Source of the DNA: CAZXCK01 sp964639225
Lineage (GTDB): Bacteria; Chloroflexota; Anaerolineae; Aggregatilineales; Phototrophicaceae
Direction of reading: 5' to 3'
DNA length: 11,257 nt
NCBI GenBank assembly: GCA_964639225.1
Contig: CAZXCK010000132.1
Coordinates: forward strand, 1 to 11,257
The notes below the pieces were generated by a model, which ran no database searches, was not told where the DNA came from, and was given only the letters and a program-made list of their open reading frames with translations. Below are positions 1 to 5,699 of the stretch, in pieces. Within the stretch, counting starts at the first letter, position 1, and every line of letters begins with the position of its first letter. The position numbers and the translations under genes were made by a program.

Positions 1-1340
1 TCCTCGGTGATGGTGCGCGGATCGGTGATGTGTTCCGGCGGCACGTAATCCGGCAGGATGCTCTCCATGTTGCGCAGGTTGGGCACCATAAACACCAGCG
101 CCGTCGTGATCGAAACCATCAGCCCGCAGACGATCATAATCAGGCCCATGCCAGCGCCCGGTCCGCTGCCTACCAGCGGCGCGAAGGTCGCCCAGCCGCT
201 GCCGCCCACCGCTGGCTCGAACACCTGGTCCGCCAGCGGCCCGGCCATCAGATAGGCGAGGGGCATCAGCAGCATGGACATCTGATTGAGGACGGCGAAC
301 ACGCGCCCCTGGATGTCCGGCGGCGTCTTGACCTGGATGATGGACATAAACAGCGAATTGATGATGGGCAGTGGCAGCATCATCATGAACAGGATGGCCC
401 CCAGCGTGACGGTAGTCTGCGCGGTGCCAAAAGCGGCCATAAATAACCCGCTCATAATCAGTCCGGGGATCATGACGCGCATACGGGGGCGCGTGCCGCC
501 CCATACCCCAATGATGATGCCGCCCACCACCGCGCCCAGGTTCATGACACTCAGCACGCCGCCCAGGGCGACCTCGTTATAGTCCAGGCGCAGCAGCACA
601 TAAGGCGTGGTCAGGATCGACGAGAAGCTGAAGATGAAGTTAATCAGCGAAACGTGCAGCATAATGAAGAACAACACCCGCCGCTGGAACAGATAGCGCA
701 GGCCGCCCAGCGCCTCTTTCCAGATGCTGCCCTGCATGGCTCTGCCTTCGTCTGTCTGGGTGGGGCGCGGAATACGAATCATGAAGATGACGATCATCGC
801 CACCACGAACGTAAACAGGTCCACCAGGATGGCCCCGGCCACGCCCGCCGCCGCGTAGACCAGCGCGGCGATGGTCGGCGAGATGATGCCGGCCATCGGC
901 CCGGTGAGCTGCTGGATGGCGTTGGCGCGGTCGCGCTGTTCATCGGGGATGAGCATCGTCACCGACGCGCTGAAGGCTGGCCCCTGGAACACGCCGAAGA
1001 TCGCCTGAATGGCGGCGATGGTGTACAGGTGCCACAGTTCGAACTGGCCCGACACAAAGCTGATGAGCAGCAGCAGCGTGCCCACCGCCTGCCCGGCGTC
1101 GGCCAGCACCATGACATAGCGCCGGTCCCAGCGGTCGGCCATCACGCCGGAGACGCTGGACGCCAGCACCATCGGCAGCACGGTGAAAAACGCCACCAGC
1201 GCCAGCGGTGTCGCGCTGCCGGTGTCGCCAAACACCCAGATGCCAATCGCCAACCCGCTGATGCGGCTGCCGATCAGCGAAAACGTCTGCGTCAGGATCA
1301 GCGCGTAAAATGTCAGCATGTTTCTGTTTTTAACGGCCAT
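1..1340 (-). CDS. MFS efflux transporter, MefA-like (3' end outside window)
   Basis: I translated this strand by hand: 446 codons are present from the ATG at 1340 and the frame is still open at base 1. The protein is very hydrophobic with a 12-helix MFS look. The loop after the second helix carries the MFS signature Gly65-x2-x-Ala68-Asp-Arg-Trp-Asp-Arg-Arg74, and a long cytoplasmic stretch near residues 195-215 separates the two halves. The overall pattern resembles the MFS_3 / MefA group, which exports macrolides or other small molecules by proton antiport. The substrate cannot be told from sequence. Start choice: GGGGAG lies about 9 bases upstream of this ATG, and a second ATG (Met8) has no such site. 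The gene lies downstream of the helix-hairpin-helix gene on the same strand, but a probable terminator separates them, so it likely has its own promoter. The family is clear; the specificity is unknown. Confidence 0.88.
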   Translation of the reverse strand, partial: MAVKNRNMLTFYALILTQTFSLIGSRISGLAIGIWVFGDTGSATPLALVAFFTVLPMVLASSVSGVMADRWDRRYVMVLADAGQAVGTLLLLISFVSGQFELWHLYTIAAIQAIFGVFQGPAFSASVTMLIPDEQRDRANAIQQLTGPMAGIISPTIAALVYAAAGVAGAILVDLFTFVVAMIVIFMIRIPRPTQTDEGRAMQGSIWKEALGGLRYLFQRRVLFFIMLHVSLINFIFSFSSILTTPYVLLRLDYNEVALGGVLSVMNLGAVVGGIIIGVWGGTRPRMRVMIPGLIMSGLFMAAFGTAQTTVTLGAILFMMMLPLPIINSLFMSIIQVKTPPDIQGRVFAVLNQMSMLLMPLAYLMAGPLADQVFEPAVGGSGWATFAPLVGSGPGAGMGLIMIVCGLMVSITTALVFMVPNLRNMESILPDYVPPEHITDPRTITE

Positions 1341-1428
1341 ACATCAGGCTCCCCACTTCAGTGATGAATCATACCGCTCGATCGCTCCGGCCCGTCGGTG
1401 TGGACACATTGTCCGCCGCCGATATGAC

Positions 1429-1459
1429 TCTATACGCAGGGCTGCCTGCATCGGTTCAA
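1429..1459 (-). promoter_or_regulatory. possible promoter of the MFS gene
   Basis: Read on the minus strand, TTGAAC (1459-1454) is followed after 19 bases by TATAGA (1434-1429), about 90 bases before the transporter start. The spacer is longer than the usual 17, so support is weak. The -35-like box lies inside a 10-base-period direct repeat (1455-1471). The rest of the 1341-1552 intergenic stretch shows only this and the terminator hairpin. Confidence 0.3.
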
Positions 1460-1490
1460 ATTTATTCAAATGGGTGTGCCAGGGGGAATC

Positions 1491-1520
1491 AAAACGCCGG
1501 GAAGGTGCTGCTCCCCGGCG
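1491..1520 (-). terminator. intrinsic terminator of the helix-hairpin-helix gene
   Basis: On the minus strand, starting 32 bases after the TAA at 1553-1555, a 7-bp perfect GC stem (CGCCGGG, 1520-1514, with CCCGGCG, 1501-1495) encloses a 12-base loop and is followed directly by TTTTGATT. The T-run is short but the placement, just past a stop codon, fits a rho-independent terminator. Confidence 0.6.
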
Positions 1521-1552
1521 CTGGTGTGGTGCATTGGGTATCTTCGGGGCGC

Positions 1553-2521
1553 TTAATCGACGCGGCGACCGCCCTGGAGTTCGCCTTGCAGCTTTTCCAG
1601 CCCTGCCCAGTCGCCCTTAGCGGCGAAGCTGGCCTGCTCGCGCCAGGTGTCGAGCGTGGGCGGGCGCGTCATGCTGGCCTCACTGACGATGGCTTCCAGC
1701 TCGTCGTCGGTCATAGATGCCAGTTTGGCGAACGTCGTCACACCGGCGTCCATCAGCGCTTTTTTGTACTTGGGGCCGATGCCGTCCACGCGCTGTAAAT
1801 CGTCAGGCTCTTCTTCCGGCTCGGTTTCNNNNNNNNNNNNNNNNNNNNNNNNNNNNNNNNNNNNNNNNNNNNNNNNNNNNNNNNNNNNNNNNNNNNNNNN
1901 NNNNNNNNNNNNNNNNNNNNNNNNNNNNTCGACGGCGGCCTCTGGTTCGTCGACTTCGGCTTCTTCTGTATCGACAGCCTGCTCCTCGCCGGTTGGCTCG
2001 CCCTTGAGTTCGGCTTCGGCCAGTTCTTCGGCCTCATCGACCGTCGCCGCCTCGGCGATGGCCGGTGCGCCTGGCTCGGCTTCGTCGGCAGTCTCGACCA
2101 CTGGCTCCGGCGCTTCGTCTTCGTCTTCGACTGCTGGCTGGTCGGCGTCAACCGCTTTGGCGATGGTCTCAGCATCGGTGGTCACCAGTTCTTCACCGGC
2201 GTCCGCTTCGGCCTCGGCTTCGGGTGGCGCGGGTATGGCCGGCGCGGACTCGGCAGCAGTCACCGCCGGGTCTTTCGAGATGACCCAGTCCTGCGAGCGC
2301 GGCAGCACATCATCACTGTCTCGCAGCGCCAGGGCGCGCGTCTCGTCGATTTTTTCCTGCCACAACCACACCCACAGCGCCGCCGAGATCAGGAACAGCA
2401 GCGCAGCCAGCCACCACTCCTGAAATGGCGCACGATCGACGATGTGATTGACTGCCAGGAAGATCGATGCGACCAGCGTGATAACAGCCAGAAATGTCCT
2501 CGTTGTGCGATCTAACTGCAT
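1553..2521 (-). CDS. membrane-anchored acidic protein with C-terminal helix-hairpin-helix domain (contains assembly gap)
   Basis: About 322 residues if the gap really is 100 bases. Two membrane helices lie near residues 8-27 and 35-54. They are followed by a long low-complexity linker very rich in Glu, Ala, Asp and Pro (roughly 85-197 and on past the gap). The final 91 residues hold a helix-hairpin-helix with Val-Asp-Gly-Ile-Gly-Pro-Lys, then a segment with Thr-Trp-Arg-Glu-Gln-Ala and a Gly-Gly-Arg ending. I recall this ending from many Chloroflexi and cyanobacterial proteins annotated as helix-hairpin-helix or DUF4332-like. Such domains bind nucleic acid or protein; no specific role is known to me. 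Start: an ATG 33 codons upstream (2620) is open, but the promoter and the ribosome binding site both lie between it and 2521, so 2521 is preferred. The reading frame is the same on both sides of the N run, which would happen by chance one time in three. Confidence 0.8.
   Translation of the reverse strand: MQLDRTTRTFLAVITLVASIFLAVNHIVDRAPFQEWWLAALLFLISAALWVWLWQEKIDETRALALRDSDDVLPRSQDWVISKDPAVTAAESAPAIPAPPEAEAEADAGEELVTTDAETIAKAVDADQPAVEDEDEAPEPVVETADEAEPGAPAIAEAATVDEAEELAEAELKGEPTGEEQAVDTEEAEVDEPEAAVXXXXXXXXXXXXXXXXXXXXXXXXXXXXXXXXXXETEPEEEPDDLQRVDGIGPKYKKALMDAGVTTFAKLASMTDDELEAIVSEASMTRPPTLDTWREQASFAAKGDWAGLEKLQGELQGGRRVD
1829..1928. other. assembly gap, 100 N
   Basis: Exactly 100 undetermined bases lie inside the Glu/Ala-rich linker of the helix-hairpin-helix gene. 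A round 100 is the usual placeholder for a gap of unknown size, so the true linker length and even the continuity of the gene are not established. The low-complexity coding sequence on both sides is a plausible reason for the assembly break. Confidence 0.95.
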
Positions 2522-2528
2522 GGATTTC

Positions 2529-2537
2529 TTCCCCTTT
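2529..2537 (-). promoter_or_regulatory. ribosome binding site deciding the start at 2521
   Basis: Minus-strand AAAGGGGAA ends 7 bases before the ATG at 2521. It is a strong Shine-Dalgarno match, whereas the upstream in-frame ATG at 2620 has none obvious. It supports the shorter protein, which begins with a short polar N-terminus and then a membrane helix. Confidence 0.7.
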
Positions 2538-2567
2538 TGTGTTCCTGTGGGCCGTTGCGGCTCCCTA

Positions 2568-2596
2568 AGTTTATGCCAGACCCAGACGGGTGTCAA
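2568..2596 (-). promoter_or_regulatory. sigma-70-like promoter of the helix-hairpin-helix gene
   Basis: On the minus strand a perfect TTGACA (2596-2591) is followed after exactly 17 bases by TAAACT (2573-2568), a four-of-six match to TATAAT. Transcription would start near 2561, leaving a leader of about 40 bases before the ATG at 2521. It lies inside the divergent intergenic region shared with the lipoprotein gene. Confidence 0.6.
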
Positions 2597-2697
2597 AATC
2601 CGGAGCGGGTTACTATCCAACGGCAGACAGGCATGTTAGAATAGGCGTTGTTCGAACTTTCACAAATGCGCTCAGAACTACCTGTATTGTACTGTGC

Positions 2698-2702
2698 GAG
2701 GA
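2698..2702 (+). promoter_or_regulatory. ribosome binding site for a GTG start at 2711
   Basis: GAGGA ends 8 bases before the GTG at 2711. There is no ATG upstream in frame that would fit, and the GTG places a lipoprotein signal at the exact N-terminus, so the rare start codon is well supported. Confidence 0.65.
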
Positions 2703-2710
2703 CGTAAATT

Positions 2711-3265
2711 GTGAGCAGGACTTTTCCCCGTATCTATGTGTTGCTGCTGTTGATCGCGCTGCTGGCCGCTGGCTGTAGAGAATCCGCCCGCCAGCCCGAC
2801 CCGGAGACCGCCGCCGACATCGATATGCAGATGACCGTCGATCCGCAGCCCGCCACCGTCGGCGAAACCGAGCTGGTGCTGACGCTCACCAGCAGCGACG
2901 GCCAGCCGGTCCAGCCCCGGCAGATCGAGGTGCGCGGCGATATGAACCATGCCGGTATGGTGCCGGTGCTGCGCACACTGGAAAACCCGGATTCGGACGC
3001 GGGCGAGTTCCGCGTGCCCTTCGAGTGGACGATGGGCGGCGAGTGGATCGTCACCGTGACGGTCACGCTGGCCGATGATCGCGTGGCCGTTGACGAATTC
3101 GAGCTGAACGTTGGCAGTCGTTCTACCAGCAGTCTCAATATGGATGAAATGGTGCTGGCCGATATCGAGGACTGCGACGACGAACCCGAACCCGAAGATG
3201 ACGGCGGCTGCGGCGTTCTGCCACCACCCGACGATAACGGTCTGTTCCGGCCCCTGCGCCCATGA
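2711..3265 (+). CDS. FixH/YtkA-like lipoprotein
   Basis: The product has 184 residues. Residues 1-21 are a lipoprotein signal peptide: basic start, hydrophobic core rich in Leu, then Leu-Leu-Ala-Ala-Gly-Cys with the lipidated Cys at 22. Residues about 35-133 form an Ig-like beta domain of the YtkA/FixH type, with the hallmark Met78-Asn-His-Ala-Gly-Met83-Val-Pro, a Met39-x-Met41 pair and Trp106/Trp112. In related proteins the Met/His cluster is thought to handle copper. The last 50 residues are acidic and Pro-rich with Cys155 and Cys167. In proteobacterial ccoGHIS operons FixH/CcoH is held by a membrane helix; here a lipid anchor would do that job on the outer face of the membrane. It overlaps the next gene by ATGA, so the two are probably translated together. 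The fold is fairly sure; copper binding is an inference. Confidence 0.8.
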   Translation: MSRTFPRIYVLLLLIALLAAGCRESARQPDPETAADIDMQMTVDPQPATVGETELVLTLTSSDGQPVQPRQIEVRGDMNHAGMVPVLRTLENPDSDAGEFRVPFEWTMGGEWIVTVTVTLADDRVAVDEFELNVGSRSTSSLNMDEMVLADIEDCDDEPEPEDDGGCGVLPPPDDNGLFRPLRP

Positions 3266-4803
3266 CAAGCCGTTCTCACCAACCGCCTGAACTGTACCGG
3301 CCGCGTACCGCGTTCGACCTGCTGCGTCTGCCGCTGGTCGGGCGGGCGCTGCGCTGGCGCTATGGCCGTCTGCTGCTGCAACTGCCGCTGCTGACGGTGG
3401 CGCTGCTGCTGGTCTACGACGGCTTCACCGGCCCGGACCGCGCCGCCGAGAATCTGGCGACGGTCGTCCCCTGGGTGCATTATCGCGGCGTCGTGGTGCT
3501 GGCGCTGCTGCTGGTGGGCAATCTGTTCTGCATGGGCTGTCCGTTTACGCTGCCGCGCACGCTGGCCCGGCGACTCAGCAAGGGCGGGCGACGTTTCCCG
3601 CGCGCGCTGCGCAACAAATGGCTGGCGATCGCCTCGCTTTTTGCGCTGTTCTTCCTGTATGAATATCTGGATATGTGGGCCAGCCCGGCCCTGACCGCCT
3701 GGGTGATCGTCGCCTATTTTGTCGCTTCGTTTGCGCTGGAAGCCGTGTTCAGCGAGTCGGCGTTCTGCAAGTACGTGTGCCCGCTGGGGACGTTCAACTT
3801 CGTCTATTCGACCGCCTCGCCCACGCAGATCAGCGCCCGCGACGCCGCCATCTGCCGCGACTGCGTGGGCAAGGAGTGCATCAACGGCAGCTACGCCCCG
3901 CAGACCGTCATCCGCCTGGACGAGATTCCGGTGCAGGGCGGCGGCACAACGGAGAAGCGCGTCGAACACGGCCCGCGCGGCACGCTCGGCTGCGGCACCG
4001 AGCTGTTCGTCCCGCAGATTCGCTCCAACCTCGACTGCACGCTGTGCCTGGACTGCGCCCGCGCCTGCCCGCACGATAACGTCGCGCTGGCCGTGCGTGT
4101 GCCGGGCCGCGAACTCATCCAGCCAGATTCCTGGCCGCGCCGCTGGGATATCAGCCTGCTGGTGATCGGCATGGCCTTTATGGGCGTGGTCAACGCCTTT
4201 GGCATGGTGCCGCCCGTCTACGATCTGATGCAGGATATGGCCGCGTCGCTGGGACTGGTGGCGGCGGGCCTCTCTGACGGGCTGACTGAGTTCATCGTGC
4301 TGGCCATCATCTTTGTAGGTGGCTCCGTGCTGCTGCCGCTGGCGCTGGCGCTGCTCGCCGCCGAATTCACCCGCGCCGCCGCGCACGGGCGTCAATCCCG
4401 CCGCGACACAGTAGCGCGCTTCGCCCCGGCTTTTGTGCCGCTGGGCTTCGGCATCTGGATCGCCCACTACGGTTTTCATTTTCTTATCGGCGCGCTGACC
4501 ATCGTGCCGGTGGTGCAGTCCTTCCTCATCGATCACGGCATCACGCTGCTGGGTGCCACGCCGGACTGGTCGCTGGGCGGCCTGGACGAGGGCGGGCTGG
4601 TCGGCCTCATCCAGGTGGTGGCGCTGATGGGCGGCTTCCTGTGGAGCATGGTCATCGCCCAGCGGACCGCCATGCGCCATTATGGCCGCCAGGCGATGCC
4701 CGCGCTGCTCCCCTGGGCGCTGATTCTGCTGCTGCTGGTCGCGGCGGCGGTGTGGGTCTTCAGCCAGCCGATGGAGATGCGCGGCACCATCCTGTTTTCA
4801 TAA
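3262..4803 (+). CDS. membrane polyferredoxin, CcoG/NapH-like 4Fe-4S protein
   Basis: The product has 513 residues. Four N-terminal membrane helices (about 37-53, 75-93, 120-136, 143-163) carry Cys90-x2-Cys93-Pro and Cys169-x3-Cys173-Pro. A soluble ferredoxin part follows: Cys198-x2-Cys201-x4-Cys206, a lone Cys244, then the classic Cys259-x2-Cys262-x2-Cys265-x3-Cys269-Pro. Five further helices (about 297-316, 343-369, 392-420, 447-467, 482-502) make up the C-terminal half, one with His402 and His406. The first part matches CcoG/RdxA, NapH and NosR-type proteins that pass electrons across or along the membrane. CcoG was reported to be a cupric reductase that uses CxxxCP motifs, and Cys169-Cys173 fits that pattern. 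CcoG normally ends in an Ig-like domain, not in helices, so this is a distinct relative. The start overlaps the FixH-like gene by 4 bases. Copper reduction or delivery is an inference from the pairing. Confidence 0.82.
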   Translation: MTSRSHQPPELYRPRTAFDLLRLPLVGRALRWRYGRLLLQLPLLTVALLLVYDGFTGPDRAAENLATVVPWVHYRGVVVLALLLVGNLFCMGCPFTLPRTLARRLSKGGRRFPRALRNKWLAIASLFALFFLYEYLDMWASPALTAWVIVAYFVASFALEAVFSESAFCKYVCPLGTFNFVYSTASPTQISARDAAICRDCVGKECINGSYAPQTVIRLDEIPVQGGGTTEKRVEHGPRGTLGCGTELFVPQIRSNLDCTLCLDCARACPHDNVALAVRVPGRELIQPDSWPRRWDISLLVIGMAFMGVVNAFGMVPPVYDLMQDMAASLGLVAAGLSDGLTEFIVLAIIFVGGSVLLPLALALLAAEFTRAAAHGRQSRRDTVARFAPAFVPLGFGIWIAHYGFHFLIGALTIVPVVQSFLIDHGITLLGATPDWSLGGLDEGGLVGLIQVVALMGGFLWSMVIAQRTAMRHYGRQAMPALLPWALILLLLVAAAVWVFSQPMEMRGTILFS

Positions 4804-4810
4804 GACGAAC

Positions 4811-5536
4811 CTATTTCGAGCGTGATACGCGCCGCCGCAGGTCATCAATCTGCGCGCCGGACTCGGCGGCTGCCGCCCGCAGGTCGGCGATGCTGGCGTC
4901 GCCGCCGCGCAGCACACTCAGGATGATCTCCTCCGCCGCGACGAACGCCGCCGCCACGTCGGCCACTTCGCTGGCGATTTCGGCGGGGATGGTCGTCACG
5001 CCGTTGCGGTCGCCGTGCAGCAGATCGTTGGGATAGATGGCGATCCCGCCCACATGCACCGGCACATGCAGGTCGAGAATCTGGATGTAACCGTGCGAGC
5101 AGATGGTGCTGCCAGTAAACACCGGGAATTCCAGCGCCTGCACCTGGTCGAGATCGCGCCCGCCGCCGCTGGTAATCAGCCCCACTGCGCCGAACGCCCG
5201 GTAAGCCGTGCACATAATCTCGCCGAAGGTGGCCGCCGCGACCGGGTTATCCAGGTCCTGAAAGACGACCACCGCCGGCCCGGAAAGCTCGTCAAAGCGC
5301 GCCGCCTGATCGGCGATGTGATGGTAGGCGCTGGCTCCGCGCGGCGGAATCGCCGTGCGGCAGGTGGCGGTGGCGGCAAAGCCGACCATCGGCGGCATCT
5401 CCGGGAAACTGGCCTGGATGCTGCCATTCATGTAACCTGCCGTCCGGGGCTGCACGTCGAACAGCTCAATCACATTGCAGATGGTGGGCGTGTCGAACTG
5501 GCGAAGCTGGTGACACAGTGCAAAATAATCGATCAT
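4811..5536 (-). CDS. RraA-family protein (HMG/oxaloacetate aldolase-like)
   Basis: The product has 241 residues, close to the family norm for the longer members. The RraA / demethylmenaquinone methyltransferase-like fold is shown by Phe104-Gly-Glu106 followed about 20 residues later by Gly-Gly-Gly-Arg127-Asp128, the Arg-Asp pair that binds substrate and metal in 4-hydroxy-4-methyl-2-oxoglutarate aldolases. Pro169-Asn-Asp171-x4-Asp176-x2-Gly179-Val-x3-Pro184 matches the later PGD...D..GV..P signature with Asn for Gly. A helical tail (about 190-241) closes the protein. Family members are either RNase E inhibitors or divalent-metal aldolases; this form, with intact Arg-Asp, is more likely an enzyme acting on small oxo- or hydroxy-acids. 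Start ATG has GGGAG 9 bases upstream. It converges with the polyferredoxin gene and is divergent from the acyl-CoA synthetase, so a link to carboxylic acid catabolism is possible but unproven. Confidence 0.85.
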   Translation of the reverse strand: MIDYFALCHQLRQFDTPTICNVIELFDVQPRTAGYMNGSIQASFPEMPPMVGFAATATCRTAIPPRGASAYHHIADQAARFDELSGPAVVVFQDLDNPVAAATFGEIMCTAYRAFGAVGLITSGGGRDLDQVQALEFPVFTGSTICSHGYIQILDLHVPVHVGGIAIYPNDLLHGDRNGVTTIPAEIASEVADVAAAFVAAEEIILSVLRGGDASIADLRAAAAESGAQIDDLRRRVSRSK

Positions 5537-5699
5537 GGTGGCGCTCCCTGTGGCTGTGTGCGGGTATTTGAGACACAGATTGTACCCACCCGCGCCGCCG
5601 CGGGCTATCTCGGCTGGGATGCGGGGGCTGGTTCGCCTGTGGTATGCTTACCGGCGCAACAGATGACACAAAATTAGTGCTTTGATGAGGGCTTAAAAC
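5537..5699. promoter_or_regulatory. divergent intergenic region with hairpin and weak -10 boxes
   Basis: This 163-base spacer must hold the promoters of both the RraA-family gene (minus) and the acyl-CoA synthetase (plus). A 6-bp perfect GC stem with a 4-base loop lies at 5589-5604 (CCCGCG / CGCGGG). TACAAT read on the minus strand (5584-5579) and TATGCT on the plus strand (5643-5648) are the best -10 candidates; neither has a good -35 partner. GAGGG at 5687-5691 is the ribosome binding site for the ATG at 5700. Confidence 0.4.

Noticed and set aside
654..1364. 236-codon open frame on the plus strand
   Set aside because: It is antisense to the MFS transporter and consists of His/Arg/Gln/Asp-rich sequence without a fold signature.
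2522..2620. 33-residue N-terminal extension of the helix-hairpin-helix protein
   Set aside because: A TTGACA-17-TAAACT promoter and a strong ribosome binding site lie inside it, so 2521 is the better start.
2650..2657. GTTCGAAC palindrome in the divergent intergenic region
   Set aside because: Eight-base palindromes are common by chance, and it has no second copy or clear position relative to a promoter.
2734..4680. 648-codon open frame on the minus strand
   Set aside because: It is antisense to the lipoprotein and polyferredoxin genes, rich in His, Gln and Arg, and shows no domain; typical of GC-rich shadow frames.
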